This document shows positions 44,621 to 55,516 of a stretch of 64,000 bases of DNA, piece by piece (the first letter of the stretch is position 1; each line of letters opens with the position of its first letter). The translations under genes and the position numbers were made by a program. The notes under the pieces were generated by a model. The model had not been told where the DNA came from and searched no databases. It saw only the letters and a list, made by a program, of their open reading frames with translations. Origin of the DNA: Heloderma charlesbogerti (Eukaryota; Chordata; Lepidosauria; Squamata; Helodermatidae); NCBI GenBank assembly GCA_026122225.1, contig JANEZZ010001565.1, positions 1-64,000 of the forward strand, in the 5' to 3' direction.

Positions 44621-44837
44621 GAATGATGGGAGTTGCAGCCCAGCACATCTGGAGGGCACCAGGTTGGGGAGGACTGCTCTAACCACTATACTGTAGTGGC
44701 TCCAAACTGGAGGTGACCAGCCAGTCAAGACATGTTAGGGCCATGAGGAGCAACTAAATGAAAACCTCAACCCAGTATGTGGCAGCTGTGAACAAGGAAG
44801 AATTCCATTCTAGGGATTATTAGGAAAGGGTTGGAAG

Positions 44838-45115
44838 CAGGGATGGTGCAGCTGATTCCGTCTGGGAATCCGGCAGAACCCCCCCACCCCGCATCCCTGG
44901 GCCCTGTTTGCCAAGTCCCTGCCCCCGCTCAGCAAGTGGCCCACCTGCACCCCAGCAGCCTCACCGAGCTCTGTGGTTGCCATTTCTTGAAAAATGAAAT
45001 GGCAATCACAAACATGCACATATTTGCGTGTGTGAAAATGGGGGACTGGAGAGCGGGGGCAGGGGCTGGACGGGCACCCAGAGAACCCAGATGAGGGTGG
45101 GTTCGCACATCCCTA
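44838..45115. mobile_element. Short hAT-type element with perfect duplication
   Basis: Ends CAGGGATGGTGCAG and TTCGCACATCCCTA with target duplication GTTGGAAG (44830-44837 and 45116-45123). The interior has a short hairpin (TTGCCATTT / AAATGGCAA near 44978-45006) like that at 8501-8527. It belongs to the same older subfamily as 8394-8832. Confidence 0.85.
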
Positions 45116-45164
45116 GTTGGAAGAGAAATCTGACCAAATTAATGGTGCCACGACACTTTAAATA

Positions 45165-45294
45165 CTTTTCAAGTACTTGAAAGGTTGTCACAGAGAGGAA
45201 GGACAATCATCATTGCCTTCTCAGGGAAGGACAATCATCTTCTCAATCATTGCAGAGTGGAGGACACGGAATCATGGGCTCAAGTGACAGGAAG
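45165..45294 (+). mobile_element. CR1 LINE fragment (left part)
   Basis: CR1 near-3' sequence (AGTACTTGAAAGGTTGTC...ATCATGGGCTCAAGTGACAG) with a local duplication of GGAAGGACAATCATC. Continues at 46055 after the nested element. Confidence 0.85.
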
Positions 45295-46054
45295 CAGGGA
45301 TGGCAGAGAATTCCACCATGGATCTCGAACACCCGAACTCCGTGGCGGGACGGCGTGCCACCCCCCTGCCCCCCTGCGGATCCCCCCCGGGATGAGACTT
45401 ACCTGGGGTGGATCTTCCAGGGGGCAGCGGCTCCATCAGCGGCAACAGCGGTGGCGGCTGCGGTGGCCGGTCTTCTGACTGGCTGCCACTGCCGCCATTT
45501 CCAGTGTTAAAAAAGAAAAGAAAAAAGACGTGATAGGCTACGTAAAGATTTACATAGCCTATCATGGCTAGGTTAAAAAAAAAATGACGTGATAGGCTAA
45601 GTAAAGATTTATGTAGCCTATCACGTCTGATTTAAAAAAACAACAACACGTGCATATGCAAATGGCGGCAGCTACGGCCGCTGCCATTTGCATTCCTTAT
45701 TTTGGCCCGTCTTAGTCTACGTAAATATTTACGTAGACTAAGACGGCGAAAATAAGGGGGAATGCAAATAGCGTCTGCTACGCTATTTGCGTTCCCCTTA
45801 TTTTCGCCGTCTTAGTCTACGTAAATATTTACGTAGACTAAGACAGGCCAAAATAAGGAATGCAAATGGCGGCGGCCGTAGCATCCCTTCTAGCCAGCGG
45901 CCGGATGTCCGGCTGCTGGCAGAGCCGGCCAGCAGTTCCGTGGAATCCCTGCGGAGCGGAGCCGGCCAGAAAGGATTCCAGGGGGAGGTACGGAGCGCCT
46001 CCCCCACCAGCAGAACCCGGCGGAGCCAGGTAAAGCCAATTTTGTACATCCCTA
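45295..46054 (+). mobile_element. Palindromic hAT-type element, copy 8 (complete)
   Basis: Target duplication ACAGGAAG (45287-45294 and 46055-46062) in CR1. Type-I end CAGGGATGGCAGAGAATTCC at left (first base C, not T), type-II end TTTTGTACATCCCTA at right. The left arm has two outer hairpins (from about 45530 and 45586) and both inner hairpins are present. The right outer hairpin is absent: after GCAAATGGCGGCGGCCGTAG the sequence passes straight into the type-II arm. Confidence 0.9.
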
Positions 46055-46291
46055 ACAGGAAGCCAGATTCCAGCTGAACATCAGGAAAAACGTCCTGACT
46101 GTTAGAGCAACACAACAATGGAACCAATGACATAGGGAGGTGGTGGGCTCTCCCACACTGGAGGCAGTCAAGACGAGGCTGGACAGCCATCTGTCAGGGA
46201 TGCTCTGACTTGGATTCCTGCATTGAACAGGGGGTTGGACTTGACGGTCTTATGGGCCCCTTCCAAACATACTACTCTATGATTCTATGGT
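46055..46291 (+). mobile_element. CR1 LINE 3' end (continuation)
   Basis: Resumes at ACAGGAAGCCAGATTCC and ends ACTACTCTATGATTCTATGG. Confidence 0.9.
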
Positions 46292-46853
46292 TGCTACACC
46301 TTAAAAAGGACATTGTGGACAAAGTGATAGTATTTCAGAAACCACAGAATTATGGAATTCTCTGCCATGAGATGTGGTTATGGCTACTGTCTTAGAAGGC
46401 TTCCTGAAGGATATGTATAAGTGGAGAATACTAGTATGATGCCTATTTTGAACCTCAATGTTTCAGATGAATATTCAATGCCACAGGTACTAGATGAATT
46501 AAATGCCACGGAATGCAAGCCTGCAGTTAATTGACCTTGGGTTTCATCTAGCAGGGCTTTTCTTAGATTTTTATGTCCTATTGCTTCTGTGGTGAAATGG
46601 TATATAAATTTAGATGACGATGATGATTTCAACAGCAACCATTTAAAAAAAACAAACCTCCACATCTAAACATGTATCTCAGCTTGCTAGAGTAGCCATC
46701 CTCAACAGTTGCAGTCAAAGGCACACCACGTTCTTGCCACTATGGTTGGACAATAGAAAAAGTAGTGAAAGCTGTTAGCAACTCCTATTACATCACCTTG
46801 CTAAAGATAATTATTTCCATGCTTACCAATTCCTCATGTGTTAAAATGATCAC

Positions 46854-46856
<3 letters not shown>
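46292..46856. other. Edge of unit B, no gene seen
   Basis: 46480-46690 is collinear with 31610-31720 and 32940-33030 of unit C (CATCTAGCAGGGCTTTTCTT, ACATCTAAACATGTAT). Otherwise unrecognised. Confidence 0.5.

Positions 46857-46891
<35 letters not shown>
46857..46891. repeat. (GA)n microsatellite
   Basis: Uninterrupted AG run. Confidence 0.97.
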
Positions 46892-46893
<2 letters not shown>

Positions 46894-46949
46894 CTGCGAG
46901 TGATGCCAGCTCTTTGGGGGGCACCTCAGAGGGACTTTCTAGCCTAACT

Positions 46950-47329
46950 CAGATATTATTTACTGGGCAAAAAGAGGAAAGGCACCACTTTTGTCCGGAA
47001 GAACTGCTTCCCATCAAATGTTGACACCAGAACTGTCACTCCTGACCGGAAATTTGAGTAGAGCCCATTTTTTCCTCTGGGCAATTTAAGTCCCATGTTT
47101 TTTCTTGTGGCGTAAATGTGTCTGGGGTCTGGATGAGTCAGAAAGCAATGCCAAGTCCACCCAAGCATCAAACAGTCAGTAAAGATGAACACAACTAGCT
47201 TGTTGGGAATGAAGATGTTCCCAAAGGGCACAGAAGGATCCAGAGATCAGGAGGATCCACTCTGCCTCTCTCTCCTCACACCGGGGCATCGACGGGCTCT
47301 AAGGTCTGCTGACAGCAGGGGTCTTCATG
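46950..47329 (-). other. Possible last exon and 3' UTR of MHC-like copy A
   Basis: On the minus strand a good acceptor, TTTGTCTTTGTGCAG, ends at 47330. With a phase-1 G before it the next bases CA TGA would give Ala and stop. Classical class I genes also end with a tiny coding piece in the last exon. No clear AATAAA is seen. Low certainty. Confidence 0.3.
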
Positions 47330-47694
47330 CTGCACAAAGACAAAGACAAACAGGGGGAGAGTCCATCTGGGGTGAAATCTACACAAGGAAACCTCAGGAG
47401 TCAAACTCTGGTTCTGGACAGTCCTCTGTGTATCAGAGGGGTTTCCTACAAATCTGATGGCTGGAGCTGGGCTCTCCCTCTGGAGATTTGGGTCATTTCC
47501 TGACCTTCCAGATCATTCCTCACCCACCCATCTCTCCCTCTAGTTTTAGATCTGCTACCTGGGCAGGCTACTCTGTGCTTCAAAGGGACCTCTGGGGCTT
47601 TGCATGGCCCTCGATCCTCCTGCAAGGGATCCTGAGATGAGCCCATCCACCACCACATGGAACACCTCCAACTGTGGGCTCAACAGCTTCTCTA

Positions 47695-48125
47695 AGAGCA
47701 GCTCTACACCAGCCTAAAATCCCGCATTTAAAATGGGGCTTTCTGCTTCCATTTTAAATGCAGCATCATGATGGACTCCCTTTATACACGCTTCCTCTGC
47801 CCGCCCTTTCCCCCCCTCATCTGAGTCTTCCATATGTTTCATTATACAAGCACTGTGGTCCAGTTGTTCTTATAGCGGGTTTTCCTTTTGCATGAAGGAA
47901 CTCAAGAGGAACTCAAGCATGGTTTGGGGGTTGGACTCGATGGCCTTGTAGGCCCCTTCCAACCCTACTATTCTATGATGGTAATTTGACAGCTCATTAT
48001 CTCCAGTCTTTTAGAACACGGAATAAAGGGCATTTAGCACAGGAGATGCCCTGGAGGTTGACAACATCATGTAAAGGACCCTCAAATTTCCGTGAGTGAG
48101 CTATCTCAACAGCAAGATAAAAGCT
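47695..48125. repeat. Repeat family R2, copy 3, with CR1 end inside
   Basis: GCATTTAAAATGGGGCTTTC with CCATTTTAAATGC, ATGAAGGAACTCAAG, GGGCATTTAGCACAGGAGAT and CATGTAAAGGACC. A 55-60 bp CR1 3' end (GGGGTTGGACTCGATGGCC to CTATTCTATGAT, about 47925-47980) interrupts it. Confidence 0.7.
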
Positions 48126-48464
48126 CCGTGCGAAGAAGCCCTAACTTTTCTGGGCACACAAATTCTGGATGTGCTTCAGCCCAAACATGGCTGAGAAGGA
48201 CCAGAGGGTACTTCCAGGACTGCCTTCTCCTGGCAATAAATGATCCAATATGGGAGAAGAAGGTTCCAGCCATCTCCACACCAACAGAGGAAGAGATGTG
48301 CTGTCTGGGCATGTTTGATTTGTGAGTTTTTATATGTGTGAATTAAATCCTCAAAGGGCTTGAGGAGGCATTTAACTTGAGGAGGTGGTCTCTCTCATCA
48401 CCCACAGTCTCCACCAGATGCAGAAATCCTCTAGCGGTCTGGGACAGGATTCTCTCGCACTTAC

Positions 48465-48505
48465 CCCTGCCATAGCTGTCTGACCATGATGTTGTTGGTC
48501 ACGTC
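48465..48505 (-). CDS. MHC class I-like copy A, exon 7 candidate (cytoplasmic tail)
   Basis: Bounded by acceptor CTCTCCTTCCAG and donor GTAAGT. It contains GTCAGACAGCTATGGCAGG, reminiscent of the SDSSAQG tail exon of other class I genes. It is 41 bp, so in the phase set by exon 6 it reads RRDQQHHGQTAMAG, not the expected frame. The expected frame meets a TGA near its start. Either an indel or another splice is involved. Confidence 0.4.
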
Positions 48506-48702
48506 CTGGAAGGAGAGAAATGAGATGAAGTCAGTTGCTTTGGCATGGGGAGGATTCAGCAGTGTGTGTGGGGGGGTGATTCTCTCCCTCTCCCTCTCCC
48601 CCCCTCTCTCTCTCTCTCACACACACACATAGAGTTGTTATATGCCCCAAAGGCATGGCAAGAGCTGGAGTATATCAAAGAGAAATGCGGGAGGTCACTC
48701 AC

Positions 48703-48735
48703 TTGACACTGCTTTGCAGCCATCCTGCCGTTTCT
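48703..48735 (-). CDS. MHC class I-like copy A, exon 6 (cytoplasmic)
   Basis: Between acceptor GGTTCTGTCTCTGCAG and donor GTGAGT. With the phase-1 A from exon 5 it encodes KKRQDGCKAVS. Length is 33 bp, the same as exon 6 of human class I genes. The basic start (KKR) fits a stop-transfer signal just inside the membrane. Confidence 0.8.
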
Positions 48736-49019
48736 CTGCAGAGACAGAACCAGAGAGGCCACATTACATGTTGTTGGCATATATTGTCTGTGTGTTTTTA
48801 TGTAAATTGATTTTCAAACTGATGAACGTTAACACCTGATGAGCAGATTTTCCTGGCGACATTTTGGAGCCTTGCTGTAAATTGAAAATACGATCAAAGG
48901 AGGGTAAGAGGTCAAGGGATCAAGTCTGAAGAATCATGGTCATGCCAGGGGGGAGCGATGGCTTTGTACTCCATTCTGCCCTGAGGCCTGGGTTTTGGAA
49001 TGGCAGACTTCTCCAATGC

Positions 49020-49338
49020 TTTCCTCTTCTCGATCATCCCAGAGTGCGGGACACAGAATAATGGGCTGAAGTTACAGGACACGGAATAATGGGCTCAAGT
49101 GACAGGAAGCCAGATTCCGACTGAACATCAGGAAACACTTCCTAACTGTTAGAGCAATATTGCAATAGAACCAATGACCTAGGGAGGCGGTGGGCTCTCC
49201 CACACTGGAGGCATTCAAGACAAGGCTGGACAGCCATCTGTCAGGGATGCTCTGACTTGGATTCCTGCATTGAGCAGGGGGTTGGACTCGATGGCCTTGT
49301 AGGCCCCTTCCAACCCTACTATTCTATGATTCTATGAA
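49020..49338 (+). mobile_element. 5'-truncated CR1 3' end
   Basis: CR1 tail ending ACTATTCTATGATTCTATGA. An internal 35-bp duplication (GGGACACAGAATAATGGGCT, then GGACACGGAATAATGGGCTC) is private to this copy. Confidence 0.9.
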
Positions 49339-49708
49339 GATGGAAAGGAACCTTCCTTTCTATGTCAATATCAGCAGGATATTGAGGTGTCTGGCAACAC
49401 CGCTTCAGATCCACCCACTTACAGGTGAGTAGAGACAGCTTCCTATGTGACCCACTCCCAGATATAATATGACTACACCCTACCAATACAGCTGGTCCAT
49501 ATGTGCTTGCAAAATCAGAGCCTTGCTCTACAACAGACTAAGGATGTGTCCCCACTCCACCTGGCGAGATGCTGATGTCACACTCCCCAAGGAGAGTCCA
49601 AAATTGCTGCACTACATCCCTACGATCCCTGAGACCACTACGCCACTGTCCTTTCCCTCTGGCGTGACACTGGTGGAAAGTCAGGGCAGCATGAGAAGAT
49701 GCAATTTG

Positions 49709-49912
49709 GGTGGGGTAGGAAAGGTTCTGAAAGGCATGGAAAGAAGTGAAAAACCCACTTCTCAAGCAGTGAGAAAGGCAGGAAAGAAGTGGAAAACCTG
49801 CTTCTCAAGCAGAAGTGTGGGGTAGGAAAGGTTCTCAAAGGCATGGAAAGAAGTGGAAAACCCACTTCTCAAGCAGTGACTTGAGACATGACTGAGCAGT
49901 GACTTGAGACAT
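49709..49912. repeat. Local tandem repeat of about 50-bp blocks
   Basis: GGTAGGAAAGGTTCT-AAAGGCATGGAAAGAAGT and CCCACTTCTCAAGCAG recur at about 49715 and 49815, with a variant block between (GGCAGGAAAGAAGTGGAAAA). A 21-bp repeat (GCAGTGACTTGAGACATGAC) follows twice. Confidence 0.85.
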
Positions 49913-50378
49913 GACATCTTGGCAAGAGATCAATATATTTGGGGCTTCAGGTATGCATGCTACGGGCTGCCAGGAGAAAGGGATGCATGTTCCATGCCAT
50001 GGAGGTCACTTGGGCCTCTCAAGAGAAAATGAGATTAAGGAGCACAACTAGGCTGTGGACCTGATCCCTGCAAGGGAGTGGAAGGCCCCTTTAAATCTGG
50101 AATATAAGTAGGGGGTCTTCTTCAATATTGGTCTGGGATCTTTTAGGGGGTTTTCTTGTAGGTCTCCCCAAAACCCTGATTCGGACCATTCCAGATCAAA
50201 TTAGCCATCTGCAGCTTGAGGTAGCCTCTTAAGTCTTTTGTTAGCAAAATCATTTAGCAGATCAACACAGATCAGGATGAACATCATCTCCCCAAACTCA
50301 GAAACCAAACATCTTATGGATCTCACCCCACATGAGGAGAAACCGGTTCCCCATGACACTTTGCAACAACTTACTTAC

Positions 50379-50459
50379 TGATGTAGAATATGATGCCAGC
50401 CACCATTAGCACGGCAGCCACAATCCCGAAGGTGACTCCCACAAGGCGACCCACTGAGG
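50379..50459 (-). CDS. MHC class I-like copy A, transmembrane exon
   Basis: Acceptor TTTTTTCATTTCAG, donor GTAAGT. Encodes ASVGRLVGVTFGIVAAVLM, then VAGIIFYI: one hydrophobic helix of about 20 residues preceded by a very short connecting peptide. The exon is 81 bp, shorter than in mammals (about 117 bp). Phase 1 at both ends matches exons 4 and 6. Confidence 0.88.
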
Positions 50460-50848
50460 CTGAAATGAAAAAAGAACAAAATAGTTGAAGGAAACCCAAG
50501 ACTTTTTCCTCCTCAGTCCCATTGCAAGCCCATCCTATGCAGGGGCAGCAGAGAAGGAGCAAGCAGGAAGTCCCTGCAGTAGCCCAACAGAAATGCTTGT
50601 TTTTTCTTCAAATACAAGAGCGGTCTCGTCCAATACGGTTCATGCCCTAGACAGGTCTAAATCATAGAGAACACGTTGGGACCTTTGCGTAGAACTGTAG
50701 AAGTAAGATGTAGAGCTGTGCACAAATGGCCCCTCAAAATTCCCCAGCCTATTTGTGGGCAGAGAAATTGGGGGAACAATTTCACCGAATTTCTCCTAGG
50801 GGAGGAGAATTCTCCAGCAGTTTCTCACAGATAGGGTTCACTATTGGC

Positions 50849-51629
50849 TAGGGATGTATGAAAGTCACTTACCTTTTCAAAGGGTGACATTCGTGGGGGG
50901 GGCGCTCCGTCCCTCCCCCCTGAAATTCTGGCTGGGGGGGAGGCGCTCCATCCCTCCCCCCCAAAATTCTGGCCGGCCGGCTCCACTCTGCAGGGATTCT
51001 GCGGAGCCGCTGGCTGGCACAGCCAGCAGCCGGACATCCAGCTGCTGGCTAGCAGGGACGCAAACGGCGGCGGCCGTAGCCGCCGCTGTTTGCGTCCCTG
51101 CAGTCAGCCGTGATAGGCTACGTAAATGTTTATGTAGCCTTTCACGGCTGATTTAAAAGAAGAAAAAAAAATTCCCGTACGCAAATGGCAGCGCCCATGG
51201 GCACCGCCATTTGCGTTCCTTATTTTGGCACGTCTTAGTCTATGTAAACATTTACGTAGACTAAGACGGCATAAATAAGGGGAACGCAAATAGCGTAGAC
51301 GCGTGTACGTAGCCTATCAAGGTGTTTTTTAAAAATCTAGCCGTGATAGGCTACGTAAATCTTTACGTAGCCTATCACTTTTTTTGTTTTTGTTTTTTTT
51401 AACTGGAAATGGCGGTGGTGGCAGCCGGTCGGAAGACTGGTTGCCGCAGCCGCCGCCGAACCGTCGCCGAACCGCTACCGGAGCCGCCGCTGCCAGGAAG
51501 ATCCGTCCAAGGTAAGTCCCGTCCTGGGGGGGGCGGGGGGGCAGACCATTCTGCCACCGATTTCGGGGGGCCGAATGCGCTGGCATTCAGCCTCCCCGAG
51601 ATTCGTGGCGAAATTCTCTGATATCCCTA
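50849..51629 (-). mobile_element. Palindromic hAT-type element, copy 9, internally deleted, no target duplication
   Basis: Type-II end TAGGGATGTATGAAAGTCAC at left, type-I end TTCTCTGATATCCCTA at right. The flanks CTATTGGC and CTGAGGGG do not match. Left outer and inner hairpins are present (from about 51109 and 51236). The sequence then jumps at about 51300, from the palindrome centre (AATAGCGTAGACGC) into the middle of a right outer hairpin (TACGTAGCCTATCA), losing one inner hairpin and a CAAATGG palindrome. Confidence 0.85.
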
Positions 51630-52943
51630 CTGAGGGGTTGAAGCACAGCGTCTTTCTTTTTTCCTCAGGGTTTTTGGCTCATTGCACTGCTTCTGTAGGC
51701 GGCAAAACCCTCAACTATGGTCAGGCTCCCACTTTTCTGAGGCAGAATTTTGAATTTCGTTTGGGTTTTGAGCTTACCTAATCACTGTGAGGTGGCCGAG
51801 GGGGCTGTGTGTGTTTTCTCTCTCTGTTACACATCTTTCCACTGCTCTGCAGCCTCCCAGGTGACCTGCACTTCCTGACCTGAAAAAGCCCCGTGGGAGG
51901 AATTACCTCTTGATAATCTTCCTCATGAGAGCTTAAATTGAAGTGTGGGAAGCTGAGGAGGCTACAGACTGCCACAAATATTTGAATCTGTTGCCACCTC
52001 ATAAGTAAATTAAGCCCCATGGCCACCTCTTAAGTAAAGTAAGCACAAGGACCCCAAACCCGACCCATGAGAATTCCTCCGAAATTCCTTCACCATTGAA
52101 TTTCTTTTCGAAAGCAGTTTCTTTTCTATCAAATTGAATGAAAATGGTCGGGGAAAAATGTGGGAGAAATTGTCAGCCCAGCACTAGTCAAAAAGAAGAA
52201 GTGAGCAAATATGAGTAAGTATGAAAGGGTGGGAAATAAAAGAGTACAGTACCCACTCAAAGTACAGTAAACAATTACTTCACTATCATGTTGAAATGTA
52301 AAATTATAACAGCAAAGGGACAGATATTGTGCTGGGTCGTGCCCGGCAGAGAGTAACATCTGGGAGCAGAAAGATGGGCTGGTAAAGTCATGCACTCTTT
52401 TCGTAGTTGGCCCTCCTCAACTAACACCATGGTATTGAATTCTTTTTATACTTTCCTTAAATACATTTTCTTGTTGTTAATAAATGTTTTAAAATATAGT
52501 CTATGAGCATCTATTTATAAAGTATCGGTGTCATCTATAAATGACTCAGTCCTTCTCACCATCAGACAAACCATATATTTCTGAACTCAGGTATAGCCTG
52601 GAAGTAAAAGCCTGTTCCAACTAAACTAGAGGTCTGCTTAGCAAAATTTATTATCCTTAAATGTTTCCTCCTACACCAGGTCAGCTTAGCCACACACACC
52701 CCTCCCCAGCTTGTCTTCAGCACAAGGAGATATTACCTGCATGCATGAGCACCCATAGGTAAGTACTGAGAGAGTCTTGGCTATTGGGTGAAATGGAGAT
52801 ACAGCAAATATAAATGAATGCAAAATAAATACAAATATTGTGTTATGAGGCTTTTCTTTGTGTTCCTCTTCCCTCCATTTCTGAAAACTGCCAAATACAC
52901 ACACAGAGAAGCCAGCCTCCTCCACCACCACCCCTCTTCTCAC
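51630..52943. other. Intron 4 of MHC-like copy A (part)
   Basis: No exon or well-known repeat recognised. AT-rich around 52430-52520. Confidence 0.5.
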
Positions 52944-53228
52944 CCGATTCCTCCCAGGCCAGGTCCAGAGGCTCCAGCAGGCCTGCATGTTCCACCTGGC
53001 ACCGGTAGCGGTCCCTGTCCTTGGGGTCAACCTTGATGCTGATCCAAGTGTGGTAGGTCTGATCTGAGTTGGGGACGAGACCCCCAGAGAAGGTCTCCTG
53101 CTCCCAGAGCCTCCCATCTCTCATCCAGGTGGCGTTGATCTCCTTGGGATAGAAGCCGTGGGCACGGCAGGTGAGGGTCTCCAGGCTGTCAGAGCTCACC
53201 TTCCGTGACACCTTCACTGCTGGGGGCT
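52944..53228 (-). CDS. MHC class I-like copy A, alpha-3 (Ig C1) exon
   Basis: Acceptor CTGCCCTTTCCACAG, donor GTGAGA. Encodes EPPAVKVSRKVSSDSLETL, TCRAHGFYPKEINATWMRDG, then ETFSGGLVPNSDQTYHTW, YRCQVEHAGLLEPLDL and AWEES. The Ig fold disulfide Cys (in LTCRAHGF and YRCQVEH) and the FYPKE and CQVEH signatures are intact. An N-glycosylation site, NAT, is present. 285 bp, open throughout. In the family this domain packs on beta-2-microglobulin and faces CD8. Confidence 0.95.
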
Positions 53229-53892
53229 CTGTGGAAAGGGCAGCAGTGGTCTTTACATGGACAAGTGAATACCTGACAGATAAGACTGGACAGGTGTTCA
53301 AGAGGAAGCAGATGTAAAGGAAAGCCGGTGATTTCATTACTTCTCTACTTTCCAAAAGAAAAGATGGTACCCACGGATGTCCTTTGGTTAAAGCTGTTTC
53401 CTATCATAAAGCAGAAGCATTGAGTGTACCGTCAGAGTTGCCTTGCATTCTTTGCCTCCAGTTTGCACAAGGTAAAGCAGTCTGCTTTACATGCTCAGAT
53501 GCCCACAGCCTGCAAGAACTGGCAAGAGAAGATGGCAACCCCTCCCAACCTCCAGGGTAGAACATTTGCAGAAAATCCTCTATGCGAGAGAAGAGTGAAG
53601 ACTCCTCAAAATATTAGAGACCCTTGCCTGGTGTGTGTGCGCTGGGCTGCACAAGGGAGTCCTTTGGAGGGCTGCAAGGGATCCTGCCCCCACCCCAAAG
53701 GGAGGAATTGCTGCTTATTATGGGGAGGTGGAAGGGGACAGAGGAAAGACCAGGGCAGGTTTTCATTTAGAGCAGAGATGGACGGCACAGAGTAGATGCC
53801 GCTTCCTATGGGGGAGCATTCACACAAGCAACCCACTCCCCAGCTGGAGTCTGAAATGATCCAGCCCAGCACAAACTTTGCCTGGTGTCAAA
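53229..53892. other. Intron 3 sequence of MHC-like copy A
   Basis: Nothing recognised; a GC-rich stretch near 53640-53760 has no supported frame. Confidence 0.5.
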
Positions 53893-54083
53893 AAGATAGG
53901 TACCAGGTGAGCCTCCTCGGGGAAGCATTCCATCAATGAGGTGCCACAACTGAGAAGGCCCTCGCTCTTGTAGCCGCCCACATCACTTCCTACTCTGGGG
54001 TCACTCTGAGGAGATGTCCCTTGATATGCCCTGGCCCCAAGCCATTTAGGGCTTTGAGAGTTAGTACCAACACTTTGGACTGG
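53893..54083 (-). mobile_element. L2 LINE fragment
   Basis: CAGGTGAGCCTCCTCGGGGA, CACAACTGAGAAGGCCCTCG and GGCCCCAAGCCATTTAGGGC correspond to the L2 C-terminal coding at about 14148-14345. Confidence 0.75.
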
Positions 54084-54468
54084 AAGCCAGGATGAAGCAC
54101 TGGTTACCCATGACTGGCCAGCCCCAGTTCCAACACGCCAAATATCTCAAAAAGGGCTGCATAGAAGAACCCAGGTGTGGGGAGCAGGGATGTTGGAGGA
54201 ACCCGTCAGGGGGTGAAGTTCCTCAGTGTTTAGTCAGCTCGGCTTCCCCGACTTTGGCTCACTTTCCTGTGTGCTGGCCCGACTGAAAACCCATCATCCC
54301 CTCTGCACTTCAGCTGCCCCGCATTCATGTCTAGACAGACAATTTCAGCTGTCCAGCTGCAGAATGTCAGAGTGGGGGTGGGGGACACACCAGATGACAC
54401 ATAGGAAGTGTTGGAATGGCACTTCTGCCCTCCCCGCCCGGCCTGCCCCAGGAACGCCCTGTTTTCGC

Positions 54469-55367
54469 TAGGGATGGCAGAGAATTCCGCCACGGATTCC
54501 AGTGAATCTGCCATGGATTCCAGGCCCCCCAGAATCTGTGGCGGAACGGCCTCCTGCCCCCCTCCCCCCGTGGAATCCCCCCGGGATGGCACTTACCTGG
54601 CGCGGATGCGGCAGATTCGGCGGCGGCGGCTGGTCTCCTGGCCGGCCGTGGCTGGGCTGCTGCCGCCGCCATTGCCATCCTTGCAGCCGTGATAGGCTAC
54701 GTAAGAATTTACGTAGCCTATCACAGCTAACCCCCCCCCCAAAAACGCAGAGTACACAAATGGCGGCAGCTACAGCGGCCGCCATTTGCATTCCCTATTT
54801 TTTCTCTGATTTATCTTACGTAAATATTTACCTAAGATAAAACGGCGAAAAAAAGGGGAACACAAATAGCGTGGCAGACGCTATTTGCGTTCCTTTATTT
54901 TTTGCCATTCTAGCCTACATAAATATTTACGTAGGCTAGAACAGCAAAAAATAAAGGAACGCAAATAGCGCCCACTATGCTATTTGCATTCCCCTTTTTT
55001 TGCCGTTTTATCTTACGTAAATATTTACGTAAGATAAATCGGCGAAAAATAGGGAACGCAAATGGCGGCCGCCGTAGCCGCAGCCATTTGTGTATGCTGC
55101 GTGGGGGGGGTTGTAGTTAGCCATGATAGGCTACGTAAATTCTTACATAGCCTATTACGGCTGCAAGGATGGCAATGGTGGTGGCAGCAGCCCGGCCATG
55201 GCCGGACAGGAGACCAGCCGCCGCTGCCGGAGCAGCCGCTGGCGGAACCGCCGGCGGAACCGCCACCCACCGAATCTGCCAGCCGTCGAGGATTCCGGGG
55301 GGAGGGATGGAGTGCCTCCCCCCCACCGCGAAAGATTCCACGAAAAGGTGGGTTTCATACATCCCTA
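54469..55367 (+). mobile_element. Palindromic hAT-type element, copy 10 (complete, divergent hairpins)
   Basis: Target duplication GTTTTCGC (54461-54468 and 55368-55375). Type-I end TAGGGATGGCAGAGAATTCC, type-II end GGTTTCATACATCCCTA. Outer hairpins near 54690 and 55121 keep GTGATAGGCTACGTAA-type arms. The inner hairpins differ from other copies: TTTATCTTACGTAAATA with its complement (about 54808 and 55007) and TTCTAGCCTACATAAATA (about 54906). All keep the TACGTAAA core and self-complementarity. It has three inner hairpins instead of two. Confidence 0.92.
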
Positions 55368-55476
55368 GTTTTCGCTGCTCCGTGCCCCTCTTACCACAGC
55401 AGAGCACAGGGCCAATCCATGCTGCCTGCAAGGCAGTACGGGAGGGGGTGGAGGTCAGTTCTCAGGGAACCGACCT

Positions 55477-55516
55477 ATCCTATGGCTGTCTAGCCGCTGA
55501 CTAGCGGCCATAGGAT
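55477..55516. repeat. Single hairpin, R1-type end
   Basis: ATCCTATGGC...GCCATAGGAT with an internal TAGCCGCTGACTAGCGGC stem; 40 bp. Resembles the hairpins at 33041. Confidence 0.75.

Larger units (their letters stand above)
36165..46690 (-). repeat. Segmental duplicate unit B
   Basis: Same order as unit C (see 25030-33030), but swollen by CR1 at 37597 and 40144, the repeats at 38033-39025, BovB at 40718, R2 and SINEs. Collinear points include 36815 with 26710, 39150-39400 with 26810-27040, 40005-40110 with 28050-28170, 42040-42440 with 28200-28940, and 43200-44820 with 29340-31290. Confidence 0.85.

Noticed and set aside
46956..47231. 91-codon minus-strand frame as an independent gene
   Set aside because: No recognisable domain, and it lies in a likely 3' untranslated region of the MHC-like gene.
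50711..52189. Possible larger hAT element beginning TAGAGCTGTGCA
   Set aside because: The candidate right end (CAGCCCAGCACTA) does not mirror the left end and there is no target duplication.
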